NCBI GenBank assembly: GCA_019843655.1
Contig: JACDQD010000103.1
Coordinates: 11,035,501 to 11,099,500, forward strand
Length of the DNA stretch: 64,000 bases
From: Lethocerus indicus
Lineage: Eukaryota; Arthropoda; Insecta; Hemiptera; Belostomatidae
Reading direction: 5' to 3'
Each line of letters starts with the position of its first letter. Position 1 is the first letter of the stretch. A program made the position numbers and the translations under genes. This document shows positions 37,401 through 49,529 of this stretch, piece after piece. The notes under the pieces are model-generated. The model saw only the letters and a list, made by a program, of their open reading frames with translations. It was not told the DNA's origin and did not search any database.

Positions 37401-40400
37401 ATTAATATGCCATTTAATTATGTCCAAATTATGAGAGGGATTTATCAGCACAGGAAGGTGGACGTTTAAATGCTTCATCATTAACGTAAAGTGTATTTAC
37501 AAATAGTTATATTATTTATATTTACATGTAGGTATTATAAAAGTACTCATTCAAATAAGAAAGAAGCGCACGAGACCGTATTTGGGGAGCTTTTCACAGT
37601 ATAGATTTATGACTAATGAAAATTTTACTTGTTAAGATAACAGATAATTATATAGAAAAGGTAAAGGTTCAGTTTCAAAATGTTTGCTCTTTATAATGTT
37701 GGATTGTTGTTTGAAAAACCAAGTTAAATTTTTGAATATTTTTATGAAAATTAAATCTACAATGTGTAATAAACTATTAGCCTTAGTAGACCAATAAAGT
37801 CGCCTCTTGGTTTTAACCTTCAATATCAGTGTCAGAATTCAAATATGCAAGAAATAAATCGGCGCGAAACTAACGTCACACGTCAGTCAGAAGGAATAAT
37901 CCCTTTGAGGATTAATCTGAAAGGCTCACAAATAGATTTAAGGGTATCTTGAAAAATTGTATTGGCCGACAAAATAAGATCGGGGGGACAAAAGTCGATC
38001 ACGTACCTGTTATTCGCCGGGGTCGAGAAAAACTGAAAATTCGCAAAACACACAAACACACTTGGCAAGTAAGGGAGTAGGAAAAACAGGAAAGCGAATT
38101 GGCGGCGGGGGGTAAGTCACGTGGAAAAGCAGTAAAGAAAGGAGTTCATAAATAAGACAACCTAGGCCCTACAGTAAAAGGGGAGCGGGTAACCATTGCT
38201 CCCATTCTTCACTTTACAGAATTTAGGAATATCCATACACAAACCCTCACATATATATACATATACTTATATTTATTTATTTAGATGTATTAATGAAAAT
38301 ATAATAATTAAATTTCTCTATCTACAGTTTTTTTATTAAGGCCTAAAGGGTTTTTAACCTTTCCTCCTGAGGCCCTCTCGGGTATTGTCTGCTTAAATAT
38401 GATACCACTCACACAAGATTGAATACTATAAATAACATTTTCGGGCAAATTAATTCTGGGAAAAACAGGAAAATGGGGCCAATATTATTTATGTAAGTGT
38501 TTGAAAATGTGAACACTTCAATTGCATTCATAGCTGCGGATGGTGATTACAATAAATTCAGGGAATTATCTTGACATTATATATCATATTATAGGTATAT
38601 ATCAGGCCAGAATGTGAAATAAGGTATGAAATTAAAGTAATAAGTTCTAGCGGAGTAAGTCATGGAAGCTCAAGGTAATATAGTTACAAAGTGCATTGGA
38701 GAGTAGTGGCAAATCTTGCTAGTCTATTTAAAATTCAATTCATACAATTTATGAAAGAAATTTTGAGCGGCCGGTTCCGGAATCCTTTAATTGATGGGTC
38801 CAATAAGTCGAAAAAGGGAAGGACTCCCCGCCCCTTGGGCGCGGTGTATTTTTCTCTTCGAAAGTATATTTTTCCATGATATATAGAAACCTAGTAAAAG
38901 GCGCCATCCGTCTTGGCGTGAGGATCAGTTGGCCCAGCCATTGTCCCCGGCACACGGCTTCATATATCACCAACTATAAAACATCCCCGCGGAGGTTTTT
39001 AGGACCTGGGGAAGACACTTGGGCCGTGGCGGGAGAAAAACAGGCGGCCAGGAAAAGGCCAAGTCATTTTTGGCGATTTCTTTCCTCAGTTTAATACTAA
39101 CAGTTTGACAAATAACGCGACGGGGCGGCGGGCCCCGTGCACAGTTGGAGCCGAGAAATATTTTTCGATTTCGCTTTCGGCCCTGATCATAAGTGGAGTC
39201 GCAGGCGCAGTTTTTCAATAACGGACTCTGCGGCACGGGACTAGGCCAACTGTAGCTCTTCCTCTTTTATCTCTTTATGTTAAAAGACAGTTCTATTGTT
39301 TTAACTAATAATTAAACTTCAATATCAGGATAAAAAATTGAAATTAAACAGAAACAATAATATTTTAGCGCTAAATTCTATTGTTAAGACTGGAGTTAAT
39401 GAGCTCCTCTCTTTTAATCAAATTTGCTATTGAAGAAAATTTCGCAACTGGGAACCGATTTCTTTACGCCGTTTCACTCCCACAAATACCATAAAGTATT
39501 ATATTTGAGATTATATTAATATTTTTAAATACAATAGGGCATTCATCGCGAGGAATATACGTATATATTCAACATAAATTTAACGAAACAGCCAAGTTTT
39601 TTTATTAGGTAGAAACAGTAATTATCGACTTCTATTAACAGGCGTGTCAATGTTTAGAAACCTAGGTGAACTGAGCCGCCGTTGAATATTTATTCTTGGG
39701 TCCCCTACGATTCGGAATAGTGCATATCCAGGGGGGCGAAAGCACTTGTGGGAGGGGCTGAAGACCGAAGGGTCGGAGCAGGGATGCTGGAAAAATTACG
39801 GAGAACAAGAACGGAAACGGCCGAGAGAAAGGGCCAACGGAAAAGTCTAATTTTGGGGGGTTGAGGGGAGCTGACGTCCGTAGGCCTCGGCCGTAAAACC
39901 CCGTCCCGCTTTTATAGCACCGACTGGGTAGTGCGCCGGGAAGACGTCCCCCCATAGATAAACAAATTTTATCCAGGGGTGCTGCTGATTCACATCCGCG
40001 AACAGTCCGAATTGCTAACGGGCCGTGACCGAGGGGGCTCGCTGCACGAGGATTTACAGGGCTTTCTGTTATCTCCAGACCTTAAAATCTAAGACGATCA
40101 AAGGGAAAAATATATAGGCGTAATAAAAAAATCATAACTTACCAGATCAAAAGCGCCAAAGGGAAACTTGGGAGAACAATTTTGCACTCTCCAATATTAT
40201 TCACGAAGAAAATGAACTAATCAAGCTTATAACGGACGCGTCTCATTTATACAGACACAAAGGACTGAACAGGTGGATGTAATAAATTTAACACTGTCAG
40301 TTAAAATGTTGTTGATACCTAATCTTCCTTAAAATGTTTCACAAAAAAAACCTTTTGTAAATATGTAATAACGAAAGGGACTTTGGTATTTACAAAAAGT

Positions 40401-41746
40401 TTTTAGTCTATCTCCAGTATATGAATATACCCGAATTCAAATTTACGAAACGAAAGCTTATCAAAAAAACAGGATAATGCAAACTCGAAATGCTATTTGG
40501 ACAATCCATTAATTTACAGAGAAAAGTGTACTTGGAACTTTTCCGAAGCTCCATTAACTGATACCCAAATATCAACAGATTATCGCCAGTAACACGAGAT
40601 GAGGTTGACAGGGATTGCAGGCCTGAAAAAAAGAGTAGGAAAAAGAGAAATAAAGGGCAATCAATTAAAAGTGGAACGGAAGAGGGAAACTTCAAACAGT
40701 AACAAATCGTATTTTTATTTGTGTATTTTTACCATTTCATTCTGCCTGAAAAATGACCACGCAAACATATCCTTCAATGAAACGTTAGCTATCCCAAGGG
40801 GTGCCGGTATTTAAAACTTCCTAATTGACGAATGGCTGTACTTTATTCATATAAATATAGATATATAAAATAAAATATCTCGAATAAAAAGTGAGACCTG
40901 GCTGTCAAGTCGTTTATTTTCATTAGGCATGTGTTGTTTGCGTAAGCCACAATATATATCCGTCAGGAAATATTAAAGTTTTGGAACGCATAAAGTGATT
41001 GGAATCCTATAATTCTCAATTTGAATTTTTATGACGATATCAATATGACGGGGAAAAAATTGAATCTATTACGTACACTATAATGAACTAGCAAGACACC
41101 TGATAACATAACATAACTAACATAAAATATGAGTCATTTGAATGTCGATCGATCTTGAGCGTAGCTAGAAATATACAGTGTTCAGCTGCTTTTAATTTGA
41201 GGATATCAATAATACGTTGAACTACAATTTTAATGAGTTAAAATTGCCGAGAATATATTTCTGTACTCGACAATATATAGTTAACAGCAACACAGAAGCT
41301 AGAGGGTTTTTTCAATCATTCCCACTACTCAAATTGTGTTGGACATCAGTTGTGTTGGACGCATATATATTTATATTCGAACGCGGTTTTGTTCTGTCTT
41401 AAGCTGTGTTATACCTGAAAGAGGACAACCGAATATAGAGGCGGGAGACGTTGGAGGAAATATTGTAATTTTTTTTCGGCGTGGAAGAGCGCGAAGGAGG
41501 CCCAGGGGGGACCCGGGGGACAAATAAATAGGGATCTGTCGGGTCTGACAACGTTAGTATGTCACCGGTGAATCATCCTGCCTGTCGCTTCCTCCCAGCG
41601 ACGGGGTCGGTAGGCTTTCACACGTTCAACTCCCAGCGAGGTCGCAAAAAAGAGACGAACTCGAAAGATATATCGCGTTTACGGGGCAAACAGAGAAAAA
41701 AAATTCAAATTCTAGTCAACATTGACGCCAACATCTGTTTAAAAAA
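37401..41746. other. Non-coding mosaic
   Basis: AT-rich stretches (37440-37870, 38220-38700, 39260-39660, 40090-40480 and 40810-41400) separate GC-rich islands at about 38760-39240 and 39690-40080. Minus-strand donors of good consensus (for example CTG-GTAAGT near 40137) have no paired acceptor. No gene was recognised. Confidence 0.45.
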
Positions 41747-41765
41747 AATGGATAACTTATCCATT
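41747..41765. repeat. Near-perfect palindrome: 9-bp arms, 1-base loop
   Basis: AATGGATAA-C-TTATCCATT. It is too tight to form an RNA hairpin loop but is suitable as a symmetric protein-binding site or DNA cruciform. Confidence 0.75.
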
Positions 41766-44700
41766 GGAATTTTATCCGCAGAATCTGTTTTTTTTTACTT
41801 GCTACGTCTCTCTATATTACCAACGGTCTGGTCCTGATGATGGCGAGAAGTCGATGCCAAACTGGCTTTGGATCACCAGACGAGTGGAAATAGAAATCGC
41901 ATGTAATAATGGGCGTTTCTTAAATGGAATAGGTTTAATCCAGCATAATTTTATGTAAAGAAACAATGCTATTAATAAAGCCGATTAAACCGAATAATTT
42001 AGAAGCATCAGTATTTATGTATTAAGTGTTTATGGGATCAGAAAATTACGTAAAGTTATAATATGACCTGTATACCAACATAGAAAGAAAAGCGAATCGT
42101 TTGCATTGAAAACATTATCGGGTTTGAACGCAAGTGCTAGTGTACCGGTTTAGGGACGTCCTTGGACGATAAGACTAAATTGATTCCAAATTAAATTCTA
42201 ACGTTGATTGGGGTCCCACCCTAGAAAGAGAATTAGAGGAGAGTTTTCGTTGTTGATAGAGGAAGTTTTTCAAAGAAAGGCGCCACTTCCCTTCGCCCAA
42301 CGGTCCATAATTAATAACGTCGAAAAGGTGGCGTGTCCGCCGCCCTCCCCAAAGCCACCATTATTGGCAAACTTTTCTAGTAATAGTCCTTCAGTTTTTT
42401 GTCCTCCACCCCGCTTTTTTTTCTATTCTCGACTGTTGTTTTGACCCTCAGACGTCCCCCCTCGTGGCATCAATAATGTCTGGAGAGTTGGGAATAGCGT
42501 CAATCCGAACTAATTAAAAAAGTCGATAAATATTACAAATTAAATTCAGGAATATTTCGCACGTGATGAACTCGTTCTAACCATTGAAATATGTTCAACT
42601 AAATATAAAAGTCAAAAGAATAATTTGTTATCTAAACACTTGGATGGTTCTATTTCTAGTATTCAGAGGTTTCTATATGCGAATTCACAACCGCATCCAA
42701 ATACTCAAAAAGTAATAATATAAATTGTTAACAATTATTGAAGCGCATTGAACGTTGTCAATATCAAATATTGTTGAACATCTTCTAACAGTAAGCCCCT
42801 TAGTGCCAAGGCAGATCCTTACATAGTACTTGCCTACACCCTCCCCCACCACGCTACTCTAATAAGCTTCCGCCGACCAAGTCCGATATTTCTTTTCTTA
42901 CCAGATGAAGCCCGGCCCAGGGAGGAGCTCTGCAGCTTGGAGCTTTCAGGCATTAGTAGATCAAAGTTTCTACAATCCCCGAGGTCGCAATTTCCTTTGG
43001 CTTCGCCTAATTAAATTATCAAAAAAAAAAAAATAATAAAAAGAGGCTCTCTTTTCTCTCCGTTAGCCGTGATTGTACAAAGGCTTCGTAATAATCTAGG
43101 GCCTAATAAAAGTGTATTTGGAAGCAAAATGTATTCAGAGATTTTACTGAAAGTAGGGCACGTACACATGCCGTCCCAGCAGCTCGTAGTTTTGGGAATT
43201 AAATGTGTGGAACGATACTTGCGTCTACTAGAATACTACTAGTTATTAGACTACAGTCAAACTACAAATCAAATTGTTATTTTGAAGCTCTTAATATTGG
43301 CATCTCAACGTTGTTCTTCCGAATGTAAGCAAATAAATTATAAAGATAAAAATTTCTGTGCGATTTTCTGTTTTATTAGGTTCTTTTATGCCCTTTTGAA
43401 TTCCAAAGAATTCCACTTCTTGGACACCTAAAACTGATTCTCGTAAATCGTAAATCTTAGCTCTAATATAATTATAATATAAATATATTTGAATTTATAT
43501 AAATAATTTTCATATGACTCTATAGGATACTTCACTTTTTTAGAATTAACGAGTTATATTTTACGGTTTTACATACATTTCAAGTTGCAATTGTTTCCCT
43601 TCCCAATTGAAAAACCAAAGAGTAAGGAGGGGGGCTCTGATCCGGGCCTAATCAGGTTGACAAGATCTGCCCTATACTTTTTTCAACATCGGATAATGGG
43701 GACTTACTAAAAGAGATTGTTTCCTCGACAATCATACTGGAATCGTTATTTGCTTTTCTGTCTCGTTAGACAAAGTCCTTTATCTAGGGGATCACCGTAC
43801 ATTCCACCTAACGAGGACGAAGGCTCACCACAACGAAAAATGAAAGCCAGTACATAATATATTTATGTGTATAATATACGTACATATAAATAAATAGATA
43901 GATACATAAGCCTATCGACCACGAGGCCAATTGACATTTGGAACAACACATAATAATATAAGAACAAAAATTTCAGAAAATTATAACCCCAAAACACATG
44001 CATTAACACTGATGATGTTGAAAAGGCGAATCGTTAAAACTAAACAGGCGAGTATAAAATCTAAGGACAACTGCAATTGAAGACGGAATTAATTGAACTT
44101 CCGTGTCAACAACATTAGGCGAACAACTGGGCTTGTTGTGGGCGGTCGGGTGGGCTACTATATAATTCGGTGATTTAATGCTTACAAAGAGAGTTCCTGT
44201 ACTAGTTCTAGTTCTAGCTAATACTGTCTAGTAATTCTGGTATTGGCACTAAACGTGATATTAATGATATATTAAATAACATTCAGATTATATATACTGC
44301 CACCACAGCCAGGCGCACAAAGACAAACACACGAGTGGTCGGGATCGGCCGACGAAATCTGTTTAACGCCAATTCAGTTCACAAAATTGATCATAAATAT
44401 AATAAGAGACTTATTCTTCCCCTTGCAAAATACAGCAGATGGTACTTGTCTGTCATTAAAAAAACTGTCAGGGTTTCCGAAATATCAGTCATCTCTATAA
44501 ATATGACAGAATCGAAAATGAATGCATCGGTGGCAGGGGGGGGCCATAAAGAATTTAGGTCCCACATACATCGCTGACGCGAAAAGTCTAAACTTAGGCC
44601 CTTTCCCCGAGGAGGGTTAAGCTACTACTAAGCTGTAACACAAAGTGATTGGCGAAGTTCCCCCAACCACCGTTGGCCTCCCTGAAAGGTGGAAGAGGAA

Positions 44701-46435
44701 CTCGGCGGGGCTCATAAACCCGGGAGAAACCTTTCAAGAGTCAGCACTGACGTCCACCCTATTTAAAATACGACCCTTAGGGGGCCTTCGAGCCTTCACT
44801 GGAGTCAATGGTGAGGCCTACCAACTGCATCCCGGCGAGAGTTTATATATAATAAAAGGGGATAGGTGAAGGGGGTAGTAGGGGAAGCCGCCCTTTCTTT
44901 AAAACCGCACAACCTTGATTGAATGATCGGACCCAGCTTCTTTTTTCGGTCCCTTCTAAAGGGCCGGGCAACTGCAAGATGTCTTCCTTTTTAGTGGATT
45001 CAACTCCATTGGCTCGAAAGGTATAAAACACCTGTTTGGCTTTTCTATTATAGCACTGACCGGGACTTTAAAGTTTCCCCTCGGTAGTTGGTGGATTTTA
45101 TGAAACCTATCTATTATGAAAACACATTTTGGAAAAGGGCGTTCAATGTTCAGGTTCAACAATGCAGATGGTAGGTAATATTAGCAACACCGGGAAGCTA
45201 AACTATCCATGCATAAGGAGACTGTAATTAGGGCCGTTCCACAAATATGTCTTTGAATTCATTAATTTCAGATAACCTATAAAATTGATTTTACTTATAT
45301 ACAACAACATTTTCTGTGACAATGGGCTTGATATGCTCATCGGAGTTTGAACAGGGACGTCGTTTGTACTGCATCGGGACGAGGCAGTGATTAGCCAGCC
45401 TAATGAATGTCAGCGGCCAAAAGCAGTTCAAACACGCTGCAGACACGTGTCTCAGCCCTGCTATTATTAACGTTTAATGCGAGATGAATACATCAGATTC
45501 TGCGAACGGAACGTGAGGGGTCAGGTTGGCGGGGGCGGGGAGAAGTGCGTGTGCGGAGATACTGAACTTGGTATCCTGGCAACGAACTTCATGTCGAAGT
45601 CTCACAACCTGATACCGACTGGCGGGGCTAATGTTACAGTTGTACAAAATATGTACGTATGTTTGTGACGTACAACGACTAAAGGGAACGAATTGTTATT
45701 AATACAATTAATTCTCGATCAGATTGTAAACTTCAAACCTTGATTAAATGGTAATAATTTAACTAACTCTTCATTTGACTTGTGTCTCGAGGATCGACAT
45801 TGGTACTTCGTAAACATTGTATGCTTTAAGTGTTCTTTAAGACTACTTTTCTGGACTATGTCCGAAGAAATTGTAGATCAACCGACCGAGGGAACTTGAA
45901 CTCGTTAACACGAAGCCCTACAACACAATTTATAGTTATCAAGGAATCTTCGGGGGTGTTAAATATAAGCCTGGCAGAATGGCTGGTTGAACTTTAAACA
46001 AATCATCTCCGAACCCCCACCGGGTACATAACTCGAGTTAAAACGGAGGTTGGGCGCGCTGACAAACTGCGGCCGTTTTAATACTTTTCTGGCCGGCAGT
46101 AATAAACATTATTTAGATTACAAGCCGCTGACGCCCAACCCGGCAAACACAAACGGGGGATGGGGGTTGGAGTTAATTTGAATTTTAAATAAGTTCGCGA
46201 CCGACCGACCCGATCCCTTGGAAGGGCTTCGGACTTGATAAACGTCGTCAACCGCCGGGTGAGAGAAGGAAGAGGAGACAACGAGCATTCTTATGTAGGG
46301 CCGGGACGACTGTCACAAGGAGAAATTCATTAGGGATGAAAATTTTCTTAATGAATAATATTTACATACCATGAATACTTTGGGGGTTTAAAAAGGGAAA
46401 AAACTCCTAGGGCAAAATTGAGCTCTCGGCGGATC
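41766..46435. other. Non-coding mosaic
   Basis: GC-rich pieces lie at 42210-42480, 42780-42960, 44580-44830 and 46010-46280; the rest is AT-rich. A short CTAGTT repeat lies near 44204-44217. No gene, tRNA or transposon end was recognised. Confidence 0.4.
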
Positions 46436-46469
46436 TTTATATTTACTTAGTGGGAGATGCGCTAAATAC

Positions 46470-46705
46470 TGACGTCACTATTAACCTACCAAATAAAAAT
46501 GAAAGTAATTCTTCCTACTGCTCTGGCTAGTCTGGTTGTTATTTTGAACATTCACTCAGTTGTCCGCGATGAAAGTAATTTCGGTATCTCTTATTTTATT
46601 TCGCGACGTGTTATCCCCGCAAGAGAAAAATACAAACGCAGAAATACACCGCGTAACTGTCAACTATTACTGACAGACGTCGTCATCGGTAACCGACAAG
46701 CCTGA
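46470..46705 (+). other. CRE motif followed by small open frame with signal-peptide-like start
   Basis: A palindromic TGACGTCA (CRE/ATF consensus) lies at 46470-46477. It is followed at 46499 by an ATG in the good context AAAAATG. The 68-codon frame ends at 46705. Its N-terminus (MK, then a hydrophobic stretch to about residue 18, then a polar region) looks like a secretory signal peptide, and basic pairs (RR, KRR) follow, as in peptide precursors. There is only one cysteine and no recognisable mature peptide. A TATA-like TTTATATTT lies near 46436. It is on the strand opposite the inferred host intron. Chance is the most likely explanation. Confidence 0.15.
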
Positions 46706-47464
46706 TTGATTCCTTGTTTTGTTACTGATGGATTGACACCGACGTAAACATAACAACGCAAAATTATTATAAAAGATATTGACATAAAAAAAAGATATTT
46801 TTACATTCAATCCGCTTAACGTAAATAAAAATGGGGACAAAAACGAGGAAGACAACCGTATTGCGCTGTCAGTTTTTTTCTCAGTGGTTTAAAAACAGCG
46901 ATGATTTCACCGAGGAGAAATTTCAGAGAGATGTTCTGTTAATTTCTGCAGGCTTCAGCTGTGAGATTGATGAAGAAGGGAGCCGCAGTCTCCCCTTTTG
47001 TCAATTATCGCTCTGGGTATTTCACGCCGCCAATATACAGGCCGCCCTGAGAATAAGCGAAAAATGCTAACTCTTCGCTAACTAAATTAAAATGAATTTG
47101 TTCCGCACGGACACAGAACGGTCAAACAACGCCGGAGGAAAACTCAAGGCGGTAGTCGTGATCGTTCAGCCACGAGTCTTGCAACAAAAATAAGCCTGAA
47201 AATAGCAACTTAACATTTCTGGAAATTTAAGTAATATATTTATAGGTATCAGAAAATGTATGTTATAAACAGTGTTGTCCATAATTTACCGAATATATGG
47301 GACAGAAAAACTCGGGCATACTAAAACAAAGGTGGACACTAAATGATCAGCTTTATCATTAAGGTATCTGATGATTAGCCTAGTCGATAGGCTTTGTTTA
47401 GTATAATAGTGAAAAAATCACGATTAGCTGGTCAATAATCCAACCGATATTCAAACAAATTACA

Positions 47465-47480
47465 CATTTTTCGAAAAATG
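47465..47480. repeat. 16-bp perfect palindrome
   Basis: CATTTTTCGAAAAATG, perfect and AT-rich with a central TCGA. Confidence 0.75.
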
Positions 47481-48374
47481 AGTTGTTTATACTAGCTTTA
47501 TTACACCTCAGGGACTTCTCATGTCGTACCTGACGTCGATAGTACTCGTTTGCGGCGCAATAAATCGATGGGCGTATATTTTTTTTAACGGGCAATTTAT
47601 TATTCTCCCCATTTCTGATTCCTATTCTCCCGCCTCTACCCATCCCCGTGCCTGTCCCTGTGACAACCCCGCCCCCGCCCACTCCTCAATTGCCGGGGTA
47701 CGCACCCCGTCGCATTCACACGACCACCAACACCTATTCAGATTGTACAATGGGCCGAATACAAGGCATTGAAACCGGCGGAGGCCGGCCGGACAATACT
47801 GGACGCCGGGAAGCCCTAACTAATTATGTTAGGCACTGGGAGAGGCCCGGGTCGGACCCGGACCCGGCTGTGTGTGTGCCCACAGGATGCCCAATTGGCC
47901 GCTATAGATTCCCACGGCATCTCCGGTCACCATGTTGTACTGTATTTTTTGGCGAAATGAGTTTTTGATAGACGAAATATGATTTGGCAATATGTGTGCA
48001 TTGTTTGGAAATATTTTCCCGAAATAAAGTTAGATTCAATTTTAATATCATCGCACATTATGGGTTCGTATTTTCAGTTCACATATGGAACAGTCATACG
48101 ATGTGGTACTTCAGCGGAGTGTTGATGTCTAAATCGTTCTAGGGTGTTCACAGGAAAATTTATTAGAAATAGCTACAATATAGCGAGCTATAGAGCTTAG
48201 TTTCACTGTAAACTGTTTACATACGGCCGCTATATGGCATGTTTCAGTGCTAATGGCCATGTGCAGTTTTTTTTAGTTCATTCTATTTTCCTGGTGGCAT
48301 TTCTGAAAGTTTCGCTCTAGAATATGACTAGCCTTAGCGAGGCCTTAGTGCCGGTGTTTAGTGCAGGTCGCAAT

Positions 48375-48390
48375 ATGCAGCTAGCTGCAT
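48375..48390. repeat. 16-bp perfect palindrome
   Basis: ATGCAGCTAGCTGCAT, perfect. A further CTGCTGCA-like string follows within 15 bp, giving several ways to pair. Confidence 0.75.
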
Positions 48391-49091
48391 CCACAACTGC
48401 TGCACCCGAACGGGTTCCCCCACAACTCGGCGCATCCGCTTAAATTAGAATGCTCCCCTCGACTGCTATGCGGTTTTTATATAGCCTTGTCATCGCACTT
48501 TAGAAGGTTCAACATGACAATCTGCCTTGACTGTTTACTAATACAGAATAACTGATACAATGTCTCAATTCTTTCCGTACCAATAAAATAATTTTTTAAT
48601 ACATCAAGCTGTAATCGAAATGCTTTCTTCAACTTCCAGTCCTACACGAAGTATTTTTCATACAATTTGGATTATCAACAAATTCATCGATTTCCCTAGA
48701 TATGATACTTTTATATAAATTATTTTTAAGTATTCGTGGGTTTGCCAGCAAATAGTATGGCAGATGATAACAGGGTGTGATGCTAGTGATATTAGTAACG
48801 GGTTGCGGAAAAGTCGAAGCGGGCCTAGTGGAGAAGCAAGGGGTAGAGCTCGAGAAACCTCGGGGCTGACGATTTTCTTTAAATTTCTCGCTGGGCACAG
48901 AACAAATGAACTAAGAGGGGAGACGCGTTCGGCGCTGTGTAAGGAGCACCGTAAAGACGGCGGAAAATGAGCTGCCGATATCTGTTTCTGATGTTGTCTC
49001 GAGGGCCGACCGGCTCGTTACAGCCTCTATCGGCCCCTTCTCCGGTAATTGAAATGCTGAGCGCCGCCCTTATCACAGCCTGAAGAGGGAA

Positions 49092-49106
49092 AAGAAGAAG
49101 AAGAAG
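49092..49106. repeat. (AAG)n microsatellite
   Basis: About five AAG units within a longer plus-strand purine tract. Confidence 0.85.
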
Positions 49107-49451
49107 TTCGTTCATCGAAATGTCATTTTGCGAAAGATGTAATTTATACGTCGGCCACGATATCGGTTTCTTTTTTCGGCCCAGAAAAGAAGAATTGGGT
49201 TGATTTACAAGTTGTGTACAGTATCTAACTTATATATCTAACAATCCCCTCTACCAATTCTCCTAATAGTTTATGAAAGCCAATTCACAATCCACCAACG
49301 AAATCGACACCTATCAATAGGTATGTAATTCTACCTCTGGAAAATCTCCTTGTAAGATAAGTACGGGGGAGCCAACACCATCGAAAACATATTCCTATCT
49401 GGGAGCTAATAAAATTCGCCAAATTGTTATTGCACGCAAGACAACATAAAA

Positions 49452-49529
49452 ACTCACCAATTTTCTTGGCATTTCGACATTCTTCAAGTAAAATTTCCTC
49501 ACCTGAAAACAAGGAAAAGCGTGTTAGTA
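49452..49529 (-). other. Recursive splice site (ratchet point) B with 45-nt cryptic or alternative exon
   Basis: On the minus strand a perfect TACTAAC branch sequence (49529-49523, branch A 49524) is followed by a pyrimidine tract, CAG at 49505-49503, and immediately GTGAGG at 49502-49497. The branch-to-AG distance is 21 nt. A full GTGAGT donor lies at 49457-49452, so the downstream cryptic exon is 49458-49502, 45 nt. Unlike site A, this exon is open in two frames and its length is a multiple of three. One frame reads EEILLEECRNAKKI, the other VRKFYLKNVEMPRKL. It could therefore be an alternatively spliced microexon rather than, or as well as, a ratchet point. I do not recognise either peptide. 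Confidence 0.62.

Larger units (their letters stand above)
46706..49451. other. Non-coding with palindromes and one GC island
   Basis: A GC-rich island at 47630-47930 contains a GGCCGGCC octamer (47783-47790). An AAG triplet run (49092-49106) lies in a purine tract. Two 16-bp palindromes are listed separately. No gene was recognised. Confidence 0.45.

Noticed and set aside
39590..39616. Plus-strand T-rich tract, TAG, GTAGAA
   Set aside because: Acceptor-like, but the following donor is too weak and it stands alone on this strand.
41394..41425. Possible fourth minus-strand ratchet point (pyrimidine tract, CAG, GTATAA)
   Set aside because: The donor half is a poor match and no CTAAY branch motif lies at the right distance.
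44217..44240. Seed match to miR-8/miR-200
   Set aside because: Only the first ten bases match and no opposing arm is present upstream.
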